Positions 1 to 9,563 are shown, counted from the stretch's first letter. The stretch is DNA of 64,000 bases from Hoeflea_A sp040932035 (GCF_040932035.1 NZ_JBFRBB010000001.1:1984001-2048000), one strand, 5' to 3'. The notes: generated from the sequence alone by a model not told the origin. Program-made: numbers and translations.

Positions 1-472
1 ATTTGAAATCGGCAACATCTTGCAACGATGCAAGAACGCTACCTGCATTTTCTCGCTCGGTGTCGGTCCAGTCGGGCCGTGCCAGCAAAGCCGGCGGTTC
101 ATCGGCAAGAACCAGTCGCTGCGGTGGCCGTTCGTTCTGGAAAAGCATCAGATAGGCGAAAATAACCGACACCCCCAACGAATGACCCAAAAAGTCGAAG
201 TCTTCGATGTCGAGAGTGGTGATGACATCGTGAAGATCCTTGGCGAGCCTGAAAATCCGGTATCCGTTTTGCGCCTTGCCGGATTCGCCGTGGCCCCTCT
301 GGTCGAGCGCGATGACCTTTCTGATGCGGCAGAACGCCTCAATCTGCGCCGAAAATCCACTTGCGGTTTGTGACCAGCCGGGCAGCATGACCAGAGGTCT
401 TCCGCTTCCGCCTTCAAGATAGCTTATAGTTACGCCGTCGTTTGTCGTTGCTGATTTTCTTTGAATCGCCAT
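1..472 (-). CDS. Alpha/beta hydrolase, C-terminal part beyond the window edge
   Basis: The frame opens leftwards at an ATG (complement at 470-472) and stays open to base 1, giving about 157 residues. The first half of an alpha/beta-hydrolase fold is visible: LPGW at residues 30-33 (oxyanion-hole loop), DQRGHGES at 57-64 and the nucleophile elbow GHSLG at 96-100, with Ser98 as predicted nucleophile. The acid and histidine of the triad must lie beyond the edge. There is no signal peptide, so it is probably cytoplasmic. The family covers esterases, lactonases and haloperoxidase-like enzymes; the substrate cannot be told. Confidence 0.8.
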   Translation of the reverse strand, partial: MAIQRKSATTNDGVTISYLEGGSGRPLVMLPGWSQTASGFSAQIEAFCRIRKVIALDQRGHGESGKAQNGYRIFRLAKDLHDVITTLDIEDFDFLGHSLGVSVIFAYLMLFQNERPPQRLVLADEPPALLARPDWTDTERENAGSVLASLQDVADFK

Positions 473-1019
473 TGGGCGATTTTGATCAGTTGAGATATCA
501 AATGCAACCTCAGTTGGCAGCACTGAATAGAGGCAACTTTCTGTTTCAAATTCTATGCAGAAAATTGGGCGTAGTATCGTGAAGGATGGCTGTGGACTTG
601 TCCTGTTGGCCAGCAGGCAGATATCGCCGGGTGGGGATCAGGCGCGGTAATCCCGGTTTGGCGCCAATTCGGTTTCGAATTCCTGCCTGCTGACCAATTT
701 TGCCGATCTGAACAGTCGGCGTATTTCGAATGATTCCCCCTCGATTTGTGCTAAATCGCTTGGATATGCCCGGCTATATAGCGGAGTGCGCCAAAACGTC
801 CATCCCGACATTTCGCAATCACCAACCCAAGCTCGAAAATCCACAGCCCGCTTCGGCGCCTGCAATTTTGTACCGCCTTGTGATTATTGCCGTTATTGCT
901 GACGGCCGGAATGATTGCGCGGCAAACTACCGCATAAATTGCGGAAGGTATGGCTTTGCGTTTCTATATGATTTATTGCAGACTCCGCGCAAAGATTGAG
1001 GGTCCAGCAAGGCTTGGTT
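473..1019. other. Intergenic region, one doubtful small ORF
   Basis: This 547-base stretch separates the leftward hydrolase from the rightward lipase-like gene, so it should carry two divergent promoters, but no convincing -35/-10 pair stands out. A minus-strand frame at 638-865 (75 codons, or 56 from an inner ATG) reads like a possible small protein rich in Arg and aromatic residues. It has no recognisable family and no clear ribosome-binding site, so it is not called as a gene. Confidence 0.4.
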
Positions 1020-2591
1020 GTGGCAACGGCAAATCAGAAAGCAAGCCCCGGCACGGCGACAGGGGGGAAAAAGAAACAGGCAGTGGTGGTTATTCATGGA
1101 ATGGGAGAGCAGATCCCCATGGATACCCTGCGCGGCTTCGTGGACACCACCTGGGTGACCGACGAGAGCCTGATATCCAGGTCGCGGCCCGACTCAAACA
1201 ATGGCCAGCAGCGCATTGAAAATCCTGTCTGGGACAAGCCGGACCGGCGCAACCGTAGTTTTGAACTGCGGCGCATCACCACCGAGGAAGCGAGCAGCGG
1301 TGCGCGGACGGATTTTTATGAGTTCTATTGGGCGCATCTGATGTACGGAACGACATGGGAGCATCTGAAGGCCTGGGTCGCGGACCTGCTTTGGCGCTCT
1401 CCGAAACGTGTCCCGTCGGATGTTTTTAATGCCTGGATTGCGCTGTGGGTCGTGTCGGTTGCAGCGGGTCTGGTGTTGCTGGCTTCGCTTCTGCCGATAT
1501 CAGATATGCGTCAGTGCCTGGCCGGTGAATGCGACGAAACCGCCTGTGACGTATCGCGGCTTTGCTGGAGCTGGATCGGCCCGCTTGGCGGCGCGATCGG
1601 ATCGATTGCCGTTGGCATTGTGGTCAATGTCTACCTGCTCAAATATTTTGGCGATGTTGCACGTTATGTGAAAGCTGCGCCGCTCAATGTGGCGCGGCGC
1701 CAGGAAATCCGTGAGAAGGGCGTTGAACTCCTGGAAACGCTGATGGGCGTGCGTGATTTCGATCCGGATAAACACAGGAATGGCGCTGCTTATCCCAAAT
1801 GGGACACCGAATATGATCGCATCATCGTGGTATCGCACTCGCTTGGAACCATGATTGCCTACGACATCCTGAAGGCCACCTTTGCGCGGATGAACCGCTA
1901 CCTCAACAAAGGCAAGCAGGCTCGAAAAAAGCAGCCGCACCGCCACAATCTTGAAAAACTGTTGCAGGAGGCGATCGAAAAATCCGGGATGCTGGACATA
2001 AACGAATATCGCCGGCTTCAGAACCTGGCCTGGCAGGAACTCAAGGAAGACGGTAATCCGTGGCTGGTCAGCGATTTCATCACTCTTGGCTCGCCGCTCA
2101 CCCATGCTGAGTTTCTGCTGGCCCATGACGAGGAAGATCTTCGCGCGCAGCAGGAGAAGCGCATCCTGCCAACCTGTCCTCCAGCGCTTGAATGGGATGC
2201 GAAAACCAAACACCAGCATTTTTCTTACCAACACGGGTCGAATTCCACGAGCGGCGAATATTTCCGCTATCCGCATCACGCAGCGCATTTTGCCTTCACG
2301 CGCTGGACCAACATTTATTCGAAAAGCAAGAACATCCTGTGGGGCGACATAATCTCCGGTCCGCTGGCTTACCAATTCAATCTCTCGACGCCGGTCACAA
2401 AATTGCAGGGAATATTGGATATACCGGTCCTTCCGGAACAGGATTTCGAAGGGCACGCCAAGGGATCCGTGCCGTTCTTCACACATACAAAATACTGGGA
2501 CATGACCGTTCGCACCGGCCCGAACGACAGCTGGGCGGTTCCCTACCACATTCACAAACTGCGTGAAGCCATCAACCTTCTCGACAAATAA
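1020..2591 (+). CDS. Membrane-anchored alpha/beta hydrolase (lipase-like), hypothetical
   Basis: A protein of about 523 residues. An early VVVIHGMGEQ strand (oxyanion-hole type) and a later elbow VVSHSLGTM mark an alpha/beta hydrolase with Ser in S-H-S-L-G as nucleophile. Between them are two hydrophobic segments (around IALWVVSVAAGLVLLA and GSIAVGIVVNVYLL), so the enzyme is probably anchored in the inner membrane. The start is uncertain: GTG at 1020 has AAGG at 1009-1012, seven bases upstream, while a TTG at 996 has no such site. It stands alone between a divergent hydrolase and a convergent TetR gene. Substrate unknown. Confidence 0.8.
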   Translation: MATANQKASPGTATGGKKKQAVVVIHGMGEQIPMDTLRGFVDTTWVTDESLISRSRPDSNNGQQRIENPVWDKPDRRNRSFELRRITTEEASSGARTDFYEFYWAHLMYGTTWEHLKAWVADLLWRSPKRVPSDVFNAWIALWVVSVAAGLVLLASLLPISDMRQCLAGECDETACDVSRLCWSWIGPLGGAIGSIAVGIVVNVYLLKYFGDVARYVKAAPLNVARRQEIREKGVELLETLMGVRDFDPDKHRNGAAYPKWDTEYDRIIVVSHSLGTMIAYDILKATFARMNRYLNKGKQARKKQPHRHNLEKLLQEAIEKSGMLDINEYRRLQNLAWQELKEDGNPWLVSDFITLGSPLTHAEFLLAHDEEDLRAQQEKRILPTCPPALEWDAKTKHQHFSYQHGSNSTSGEYFRYPHHAAHFAFTRWTNIYSKSKNILWGDIISGPLAYQFNLSTPVTKLQGILDIPVLPEQDFEGHAKGSVPFFTHTKYWDMTVRTGPNDSWAVPYHIHKLREAINLLDK

Positions 2592-2608
2592 ACACGCGAG
2601 GCCGCAGC

Positions 2609-3223
2609 CTAGTCGCGCGCCTTGTTGATAAATCCGTTGGCAAGAGTGAATTCGATGTCCGAGCGGATCTGCTCGAAGGTCTCGTCATTGTCGATAAGAT
2701 TTTCGGTGCGCAGGGTAATCAGACCGTGCAGCGCCGCCCAAAAGACATGGTTGAGCCGGTCAGGCGGCAGATTGAGCATGCCATCCGCAGCCGCTTTTTG
2801 CATTGGGATTTCAGCGACGGCCCGGTTAGCCTCGATTGCTTTCATGTGTTCGGGCGAGGGGGGCTCATCCGGTCGGATAGGCGTAAATACCAGCTTGTAA
2901 ACGGCAGGATTATCAAGCCCGAACCGAACATAGGCCTCTCCAATCAGACGCAATTGCTCGACGTAATTTTCAGATGGTGCGCCGGCCGCGGCTTCAAGTG
3001 AAGCTGCGGTCAATTTGCTCAGTCCGGCAATGCGCATCGCATCGACAAGCTCTGCCTTGTCCTTGAAATAGAGATAAGGTGTTTGCCGGCTTACGCCTGC
3101 CTCTTCGGCCAATCGCCGGACCGTCAGGGCTGCCAGTCCCTCGGTTTCCAAAATGCACAATGCGTGATCTATGAGCGTTGTCCGCTTCTCATCGATCTCT
3201 TCGCTGGAGAGCTGTCTGCTCAA
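2609..3223 (-). CDS. TetR/AcrR family transcriptional repressor
   Basis: About 204 residues. An N-terminal TetR helix-turn-helix (LTVRRLAEEAGVSRQTPYLY, then FKDKAEL) is followed by a helical ligand-binding domain. The frame opens at a TTG at 3259, but that codon lies inside the operator palindromes and has no ribosome-binding site. The TTG at 3223 has GGAG six bases upstream (complement at 3230-3233), so I chose it. Divergent from the MATE pump at 3420, with the operators between them: the classic layout of a repressor controlling itself and an efflux pump. The ligand is unknown. Confidence 0.9.
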   Translation of the reverse strand: MSRQLSSEEIDEKRTTLIDHALCILETEGLAALTVRRLAEEAGVSRQTPYLYFKDKAELVDAMRIAGLSKLTAASLEAAAGAPSENYVEQLRLIGEAYVRFGLDNPAVYKLVFTPIRPDEPPSPEHMKAIEANRAVAEIPMQKAAADGMLNLPPDRLNHVFWAALHGLITLRTENLIDNDETFEQIRSDIEFTLANGFINKARD

Positions 3224-3245
3224 ATTATACTCCGCAATTTTTACG

Positions 3246-3274
3246 ATTGACAATGTCAATTGACGGTGTCAATT
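3246..3274. promoter_or_regulatory. Two overlapping palindromic operators for the TetR regulator
   Basis: ATTGACA-A-TGTCAAT (3246-3260) and AATTGAC-GGT-GTCAATT (3258-3274) are two perfect inverted repeats sharing the half-site ATTGAC/GTCAAT and overlapping by three bases. They lie just upstream of the chosen tetR start and 146 bp before the MATE start. The TTGACA inside could double as a -35 box. Seen directly; binding by the adjacent TetR is inferred. Confidence 0.75.
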
Positions 3275-3419
3275 ATAGTACAGCATGAAACGACGAACGG
3301 CAAGATCAGTGTATTTGCGCGGCGTTTCGTGACTTCTGACGGCAGGCTCCGATGCGGGAATTGTACAAAAGCCGTTATATAAATCAGACAGTTGTTTAGC
3401 GGCAGAGCACGATAGGGGC

Positions 3420-4853
3420 ATGCGCAAAATGCGTGAGTTGGAAAGCCAGGCAATTGAAGACCCGGATACGTCGATGAAATCCGACAAGCCGGAAAATGTC
3501 TTTCTGAAGGGATCGCTGACAGTCGTGTTCGCAAAGACTGCGACACCCATTATCCTGATCATGCTCGTCAACGGCTTGTTCAACCTGGTCGATGCCTGGT
3601 TTCTGGGTGTGTTCGTTGGACCCGAGGCTCTGACGGCGGTCACACTGATGTTTCCGCTCTTCATGATGCTGATTGCAATGGCGACCGTTGTAAGTAACGG
3701 CTTTTCGTCTGTTATGGCCCGCTTGCTCGGCGCGGGTGAGCCGCCTGGAATATTGGGCAACGCATTCGTGGGAGCGCTTCTGCTTTCGCTGATTTTCTCT
3801 GCACTCCTGATCACCGGGTTCCTGACGATCGGCGACAACCTGATCGTGTTGGTCTCAAACGGTTCCGAAACTCTGGCTCGGATGGGCTATGTCTACATTG
3901 CTGTCCTGGTTATTTTGTCGCCGATAACCTTCGTTGAAATGCTGATGTTCGACTTGTTGCGCTGTGAGGGAAGGGTGGCCTTCATGACCATGGCGTCAAT
4001 GTCGACAATATTGCTCAACGTGATCTTCAACTACGTGTTTATCGTCAATCTGGATATGGGGGTTGCCGGATCCGCTTACGGAACGATTGCGGCGCAATCA
4101 GTGGCACTTGTCACCGTGCTGATCTACAGAATTTTTGCCCCGTCGGTGCTTGGGTTCGGCGCGCTCGCCTTCAAGAAAATGATTGGTCATTGGCGGGATT
4201 ATCTTGCACTCGGAATTCCCCCGAGCCTCGGATATTTGGGCGTTTCCCTGTCGTCTGCCGCTGTTATTTACAGCCTGCAACTATGGAGCGGCGGGGACTA
4301 TGAAGCCACGGTTGGCGCCTATGGCATCACCACACGGCTGATGACGTTTTTCTATCTGCCTCTGCTGGGGCTGGCCATGGCATTCCAGACAGTCATCGGC
4401 AATAATTTTGGAGCCAAGCACTGGCCCCGTACGGATGCGAGTATACGGTTGGCTGTCCTTTTCGCCTTTATCTATTGCGTTGCAGCCGAAATCGGCTTCC
4501 TCACATTTGCCGATGTCATCGGCTACGGTTTCGTCGAAGACGCAGCAATTGCCCGTGAAACCGGGCGCATCCTGCCCTTTATGGTCGTGCTCTTCTTCCT
4601 CTTTGGTCCGTCCATGATGCTGGCCAGCTATTTCCAGGCCACAGGCGATGCCAAGCGCTCTGCGGCAATGAACCTGTCGCGCACCTATATGTTTGCCTTG
4701 CCGCTGACATTCGCACTGCCCCTGGCTCTTGGCGAGACCGGTATCTGGATTGCCGGGCCAGTTGCCGAGTTGCTGATGCTGGCAATGGCGATATATCTGC
4801 TGGTTCAAATGCGCCGCATACACGGTTTGCGCTGGGGTTTGTTCCGCGCCTGA
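3420..4853 (+). CDS. MATE family multidrug efflux transporter
   Basis: A 477-residue, very hydrophobic protein with about twelve membrane segments in two similar halves, the length and pattern of MATE (NorM/DinF) exporters. These pump cationic drugs or metabolites out of the cell against a Na+ or H+ gradient. The first helix region NGLFNLVDAWFLGVFVGPEAL is typical of the family. AGGGG lies just before the ATG; a second ATG at 3429 is possible. It is transcribed away from the TetR gene with the double operator between them, so it is probably induced when TetR binds a substrate of the pump. Confidence 0.93.
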   Translation: MRKMRELESQAIEDPDTSMKSDKPENVFLKGSLTVVFAKTATPIILIMLVNGLFNLVDAWFLGVFVGPEALTAVTLMFPLFMMLIAMATVVSNGFSSVMARLLGAGEPPGILGNAFVGALLLSLIFSALLITGFLTIGDNLIVLVSNGSETLARMGYVYIAVLVILSPITFVEMLMFDLLRCEGRVAFMTMASMSTILLNVIFNYVFIVNLDMGVAGSAYGTIAAQSVALVTVLIYRIFAPSVLGFGALAFKKMIGHWRDYLALGIPPSLGYLGVSLSSAAVIYSLQLWSGGDYEATVGAYGITTRLMTFFYLPLLGLAMAFQTVIGNNFGAKHWPRTDASIRLAVLFAFIYCVAAEIGFLTFADVIGYGFVEDAAIARETGRILPFMVVLFFLFGPSMMLASYFQATGDAKRSAAMNLSRTYMFALPLTFALPLALGETGIWIAGPVAELLMLAMAIYLLVQMRRIHGLRWGLFRA

Positions 4854-4904
4854 ACCAGCCGAGTAAAGGCGGTGGCCGGTTATCAGCCTTAAGGTGTTGG
4901 CAGA

Positions 4905-5276
4905 TCAAATCAGTCCCAGTTCCTTCCGAAGCGCACGGGTCAGCTTGCCGGCGACGATTATATGCGCCGCTCCGATATAACTGCGCAGATCGTCGTCGCT
5001 CATTGCTTCCGGACTTTCGATCTGCACCCATTTCGCGCGGGCGAGATAAGGGGCCGGAACGATGCCGTCCAGCTCGCACAGTATCGTGTAGGCAAGGTCT
5101 GTGCATTTGAAGCTGATACGCTGGTGGGGCCCTTCGCCCCATTGCGAGCATATGGCAAATATCTTGCCGCCGACCTTCCAAACGGAAGCGCCGCCCCATT
5201 GCACGACATGTGTGGTTGCCCTCAGCGAGCCGCAATATTTATCGAATCCGGATCTGTCCACCGCCACTTTCCTCAT
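4905..5276 (-). CDS. MmcQ/YjbR family protein
   Basis: A 123-residue small protein of the YjbR/MmcQ (CyaY-like fold) family, recognised from the order VVQWGGASVWKVGGKIFA, then a conserved KCTD segment, then PAPYLARAKWVQIE, and the C-terminal SYIGAAHIIVAGKLTRALR. The frame opens at 5324, but the ATG at 5276 gives the usual family length. A double-stranded DNA-binding role has been proposed for the family; the biochemical function is not firmly known. It is convergent with the MATE gene. No partner gene is obvious. Confidence 0.85.
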   Translation of the reverse strand: MRKVAVDRSGFDKYCGSLRATTHVVQWGGASVWKVGGKIFAICSQWGEGPHQRISFKCTDLAYTILCELDGIVPAPYLARAKWVQIESPEAMSDDDLRSYIGAAHIIVAGKLTRALRKELGLI

Positions 5277-5572
5277 GCTGGCGGGCGCAAGTCTGTTCGA
5301 GTCGCGCGCGTTTTGGAAGACCATGGCGACAACTAACCGACTGTTCCTGAAATATCAGATTAAAAAACAGATGTAATAAATTGAATCAATTTCTAAAAGT
5401 CAAACAATAATACCAAAGTACCTGTCGAATTTCATGGCTGAATGACTACCTGTGCTCTACCAGGTGCTCAAGCACGGGAATTTGCCTGATGGAGTTTCCG
5501 GTGACTGGATATGGCAACCAATTCCGGGGCGTTGGGGCGGCATTGCCTGGGTGAAAAAAGAGGACCTTCAGG

Positions 5573-6250
5573 ATGCTCATGCGGATCGCTTATCCAACTG
5601 TAATCATTCTCATAATTATTGCGTATTCGGTCGAGGCCTTTGCAGATCAGCAAGGGCAGCGCAGATATCTGCCGGAGGGCGCGGTTGATGCGCAAACGCT
5701 GATCGGGCCGCCGCCGGAACGCGGATCGGCCGAACACAAGACACAAATGGACATTGTGCTCTGGTTGCAAGAGACGCGAACACCGCAACAGGTTGCCTTT
5801 GCCGAAAAAACCCTGAACCTGGAACGCTTCGCGCCCATCATCAGTACATCCCTTGTCGGTGTTGACGGAAAGGCCCTGAAAGAAACGCTTGACGGGGTCA
5901 TATCCGAAGTGCGCATGGATTACGACGCGCTCAAAGGCGTGTATGACGAACCGAGGCCCTTCCAGATTGATGATCGCGTGCGGCCGGTAGGTGACGCACG
6001 GCCCGTTGCTGCCTATCCAAGCGGGCATTCGATCCGGGCAACCGTATATGGAACGCTGCTATCCGGAATCTTTCCCGAGCACGAAGCCGATCTCATGGAA
6101 CTGGCCAATCAGGTTGGATATGGAAGGGTGATCGCCGGTGCCCATTATCCGGTGGATGTGACCGCCGGGCAGAAGCTCGGAGCGGCCTACGCGGATATCG
6201 TTGCCCGGCAACCCGCCTATATCGAAGCGGTGAAGCTGATTACCGGTTAA
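5573..6250 (+). CDS. PAP2-superfamily (class A-like) acid phosphatase, secreted
   Basis: A 225-residue protein with a signal peptide (TVIILIIIAYSVEAFA, cleavage near residue 25). It then carries the full phosphatase signature: K-x6-RP (KGVYDEPRP), PSGH and GR-x5-H-x3-D (GRVIAGAHYPVD). The usual Ser of the third motif is Gly here. These residues form the vanadate-haloperoxidase-type pocket that hydrolyses phosphomonoesters with a phospho-His intermediate. Periplasmic location is expected. The length fits bacterial class A non-specific acid phosphatases. ATG at 5573 or 5579. Convergent with the following EamA gene. Confidence 0.9.
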   Translation: MLMRIAYPTVIILIIIAYSVEAFADQQGQRRYLPEGAVDAQTLIGPPPERGSAEHKTQMDIVLWLQETRTPQQVAFAEKTLNLERFAPIISTSLVGVDGKALKETLDGVISEVRMDYDALKGVYDEPRPFQIDDRVRPVGDARPVAAYPSGHSIRATVYGTLLSGIFPEHEADLMELANQVGYGRVIAGAHYPVDVTAGQKLGAAYADIVARQPAYIEAVKLITG

Positions 6251-6260
6251 GCATCGTAGC

Positions 6261-7139
6261 TTACGCTTCACTCTTGCCGGTTGATGTCAAAACGACACCC
6301 GCAACGATCAACAACGCGCCGATCACGGTGGTGGCAGATAGTTGCTCGCCAAGAAACAGGGCGGCGTTGATGAAAGTGAATATGACCGACAGTGTGAACA
6401 TCAGCGCCGCTGAAATAGCAGACACACGCGCCGCCGCCTCGTACCACAGATAGTAGGCGAGAGCCGTCGGCAGCAGTCCGAGAAGGATCAGGAAGACTAG
6501 ATCGTTCGTTGTTGCCGACACGGGATAGAATAACATCAGCGGTGTCAGGATTACCGCTGAACAGATGAAGACGTTGAACAGGAAATTGAGGCGCTCCGCC
6601 GTGTCGGACGAAGCGCGAAGGGCGCGGCTGCTGCCGATGATGAAACCGGCCCAGCTCAAACCTGCCAGGATTTCCAGCACGTCACCTGCGAACCCCTCTC
6701 CACCCAATTCCAGGTCCTGCAAAACTGTCAGAAAGACACCGGCAACGGCGATTGTTGCCGCCAGCAGATCTCTCGGCTTGATTTTTTCCCCGGCGAAAAA
6801 CAGCAAAATCAGCAGCACGAAGAAGGGTGCAGTGTTTTCCAGCATCATCGCATTCGAGGCGCTGGTGTGTTCAAGCCCGATGTGAAAGCAGATGTAGTTT
6901 ATCACCGTCGAGACGACTGCGATCTGGAGGTTTTGGTCAGACAATTTGAAAGACACGGCAAAGCGCAGTGCTTTCATGAGGGCGAACAACGCAATTGCCG
7001 CAATATAAAGCCGCAGCGCGGCGATGGTGATTCCGTGCATGTCGGCGGTAAGGTAGCGTACGATCACACTGTGCGTTCCCCAGAAGAATGCGGCCAAGAG
7101 CCCAAACAACAGGGGTTTTCCTCGATGTTCGACCTGCAA
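6261..7139 (-). CDS. EamA/DMT family membrane transporter
   Basis: About 292 residues with ten predicted membrane helices in two EamA repeats. LLFGLLAAFFWGTHSVIVRYL begins the first, and the conserved A-W/G-F pattern of the second lies around LAGLSWAGFIIGSS. The family exports amino acids, metabolites or drugs. The open frame runs up to 7211, but the TTG at 7139 has AGGGGG six bases upstream and leaves the expected short N-terminus, so I chose it. It is followed by the convergent phosphatase 11 bp away. Substrate unknown. Confidence 0.85.
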   Translation of the reverse strand: MQVEHRGKPLLFGLLAAFFWGTHSVIVRYLTADMHGITIAALRLYIAAIALFALMKALRFAVSFKLSDQNLQIAVVSTVINYICFHIGLEHTSASNAMMLENTAPFFVLLILLFFAGEKIKPRDLLAATIAVAGVFLTVLQDLELGGEGFAGDVLEILAGLSWAGFIIGSSRALRASSDTAERLNFLFNVFICSAVILTPLMLFYPVSATTNDLVFLILLGLLPTALAYYLWYEAAARVSAISAALMFTLSVIFTFINAALFLGEQLSATTVIGALLIVAGVVLTSTGKSEA

Positions 7140-7244
7140 ACGGCACCCCCTGATCCGACAACGGATAGAATATCCGATTGCCATGAAAGCAGGTCCGGGC
7201 GGTATTGTCATCCGCCCGGATTCAACCGTCCTACCGAATGCGGA

Positions 7245-8438
7245 TCAGGGGCGCTTTCGGCCTGCCTGCTCATCGAGGACCTTGCAGCATTCCTCGGCGG
7301 AAACCTGCCTTTCCAGCAATTCCCGCATCAAGGCCGTTTGCGAATTCGGCGCCAGGCCGCCCACAGGCAGATCGTTGTCGAGGTTGGTTGGAAACGGATA
7401 CCCCTCCGCACAGGCCGCTATCGCGCAGGCGATTTCATCACCGGACAGGCTTTGTGTCCGTTGAGCTTCAAGCAGCACAGGATAGAGCAACTGGCTCATG
7501 CGCGTCCGATCGACCGCTTCTATGGCGCGCCCAAATGCGGACGACACCTGGAGCAGGTTGGCCATGCGGTAGATGTCTTTGGAAATATTCGGCCCGGCAG
7601 CGTGCATGAGCGCCGGATTGAAGAAGACCGCATCTCCCTTTTCCAGCGGAAGCTGCACGTGATGTTCACGGAACCAGTCCTGGTATTCATCCCGGCCAAA
7701 GGCGACATAACCCTCCAGAAAAATCTGCGAATAGGGCAGGAACAGTGTCGGACCGCTTTCGACGGGCATGTCGCAATGCGCAACGGCACCCTGAAGGGTC
7801 AAAACCGGTGACAGGCGATGAACATGGGTTGGAAACTGCCGCAGGCGCTCTGCAGTCATGAACCCGAGATGATAATCACGGTGCGCCGTCTGAGCCGCTC
7901 CACCCGGATTGACCCGATTGACTTGAGCGGTCACCTGATAACCGTCACCAAGCCAGGCCCGGCTTACCAGGCCGATAGCAACATTGCCGAAGTACCGGGC
8001 GAAATTCTCCGGAGATGCGATGCAGTGTTTTTCCGCGGCATTCCAGATCCGGTCATTGGCACCGGGTTTGGCAAAATGATCGCCGCCGCCCTCATTCGTG
8101 CGGCGTTGCTCGGTGATGATTGCCTCAAAAGTGGCCGAGGCTTCGTCGATGACCGATTTGTCTTGTATGGCATGGCGAATGACGATCACACCGGGGCCGG
8201 ACAGGAATACTTCGACCCATTCTGCCATCAATTCCAGGCGGTTCTCGGGTGACTGCGCCAGCTTCCGAACCGCGTCACCATCATAAATAAGCACGTTATT
8301 CACTACGGCCGAAGCAAACGGCCAGTCATCCTTTTGTGCAGTCTGCCCAACGAGCGCCTTGAAGGCCTCGAAATCGCCGCTGCCCGCTTTCATCCATGTC
8401 TGCCTGGACCGTTCGGCGATGATGGTTCGCTGATCCAT
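7245..8438 (-). CDS. Phytanoyl-CoA dioxygenase (PhyH) family protein
   Basis: A 397-residue Fe(II)/2-oxoglutarate-dependent dioxygenase-like protein. The metal triad can be placed: H-x-D in AHRDYHLG and the distal His in LMHAAGPN, followed by a conserved Arg (DIYR) that would bind 2-oxoglutarate. GGGAGAG lies just before the ATG. It is divergent from the LacI-type regulator at 8538, which probably controls it. The substrate is unknown; PhyH proteins hydroxylate acyl-CoAs, amino acids and secondary metabolites. Confidence 0.85.
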   Translation of the reverse strand: MDQRTIIAERSRQTWMKAGSGDFEAFKALVGQTAQKDDWPFASAVVNNVLIYDGDAVRKLAQSPENRLELMAEWVEVFLSGPGVIVIRHAIQDKSVIDEASATFEAIITEQRRTNEGGGDHFAKPGANDRIWNAAEKHCIASPENFARYFGNVAIGLVSRAWLGDGYQVTAQVNRVNPGGAAQTAHRDYHLGFMTAERLRQFPTHVHRLSPVLTLQGAVAHCDMPVESGPTLFLPYSQIFLEGYVAFGRDEYQDWFREHHVQLPLEKGDAVFFNPALMHAAGPNISKDIYRMANLLQVSSAFGRAIEAVDRTRMSQLLYPVLLEAQRTQSLSGDEIACAIAACAEGYPFPTNLDNDLPVGGLAPNSQTALMRELLERQVSAEECCKVLDEQAGRKRP

Positions 8439-8510
8439 AGGTCTCTCCCTCGAACTGTGTTGTTGTGCACCCAGTTTAGGAAGAAACCATGCGAAATAAA
8501 TCTGGAAATC

Positions 8511-8527
8511 ACCTCAAAAACACCTCA
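8511..8527. promoter_or_regulatory. Direct repeat CACCTCA in the divergent promoter
   Basis: CACCTCA occurs at 8511-8517 and 8521-8527, ten bases apart, so both copies face the same side of the helix. They lie 11 bp before the LacI-type start and about 75 bp from the dioxygenase start. No clear LacI-style palindrome was seen in this 99-bp region, so these repeats are the best candidate regulatory element. Weak evidence. Confidence 0.3.
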
Positions 8528-8537
8528 GTATGGTAAA

Positions 8538-9563
8538 ATGAAACCAGATTATCCGATGAAAGAAATCGCTTATCAGGCGGGTGTCAGCCTCGCGACTGTC
8601 GACCGGGTTCTGCATGGGCGCGGTGGTGTCCGGGCATCAACGGTGGACCGCGTCCGCGCTGCAATCGGCGAGCTTCAGCGACAAACTGAAACGGCTTTGC
8701 AGTCGGGAAGGCGCTTCACGATCGACGTTGTGATGGAAGCGCCGCAACGTTTTTCAGGATCGGTGCAAAAGGCATTTGAAGCTGAAATGCCTGCCATGCG
8801 GCCCGCGACTTTCCGCTGCCGGTTCCACCTTGCCGAGACGATGGAAGAAAGCGAAATCTGTGCAATTCTTGCGAAAATCCGAAAACGCGGCAGCCACGGT
8901 GTTGTATTGAAAGCTCCGAATTCCGCCGAGATCACCGCATCTGTCGGGCGTTTGACACGCAAGGGGATTCCCGTCGTAACATTGGTGACGGATATTCCTG
9001 ACTCGGGACGATTGGCCTATGTCGGGCTGGACAATCGCGAAGCTGGCAGAACTGCCGCATATTTCATACTGGGATTCCTGAAAGGCGGGGCAGGACCTGT
9101 TCTGGTATCTCTTTCCAGCACCAGCTTTTTCGGCGAGAAGGAGCGGGAGCAGGGATTTCGTGAGGTGCTTGCACAATCCGCAAATCCGATCGATACCGTG
9201 AGTATCAGCGAGGGATTCGGTAAGGACCGAACAACGGGTGCCCAGGTTGCCGGGCTGATCAAGCGTTATCCGGACATTTGTGCGATATATTCAATCGGCG
9301 GCGGAAACCGCGCGATCGCCAATGCCTTCAAGGCGGCAGGCAAAGGTTACAGCGTGTTTGTCGGGCATGATCTGGATCGGGACAATATCGACCTTTTGCG
9401 GCAAAACCGGCTGTCGCTTGTTATCCATCATGACCTACGCCAGGACGCCCGATCCGCCTGTCAGCTTATCCTTAGACATCAACGTCTTTTGCCTGCGTCA
9501 TTCGATGTCGCGCCGTCAACGATCGGTATCGCTACGCCATTCAATCTTCCTGTTGCGGTCTGA
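8538..9563 (+). CDS. LacI family transcriptional regulator
   Basis: 341 residues from the ATG at 8538; the frame extends to 8334 but that part overlaps the dioxygenase gene. An N-terminal LacI helix-turn-helix (MKEIAYQAGVSLATVDRVLH, then GRGGVRA) is followed by a periplasmic-binding-protein-like sensor domain (RLAYVGLDNREAGRTAAYFI). The VDRVLHGRGGV hinge is the variant found in regulators of sugar and inositol-type pathways. It is divergent from the PhyH gene, its likely target together with itself. Ligand unknown. Confidence 0.9.
   Translation: MKPDYPMKEIAYQAGVSLATVDRVLHGRGGVRASTVDRVRAAIGELQRQTETALQSGRRFTIDVVMEAPQRFSGSVQKAFEAEMPAMRPATFRCRFHLAETMEESEICAILAKIRKRGSHGVVLKAPNSAEITASVGRLTRKGIPVVTLVTDIPDSGRLAYVGLDNREAGRTAAYFILGFLKGGAGPVLVSLSSTSFFGEKEREQGFREVLAQSANPIDTVSISEGFGKDRTTGAQVAGLIKRYPDICAIYSIGGGNRAIANAFKAAGKGYSVFVGHDLDRDNIDLLRQNRLSLVIHHDLRQDARSACQLILRHQRLLPASFDVAPSTIGIATPFNLPVAV

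Noticed and set aside
1500..2555. 351-codon minus-strand frame
   Set aside because: It lies opposite the lipase-like gene, has no family features and follows the codon pattern of a shadow frame.
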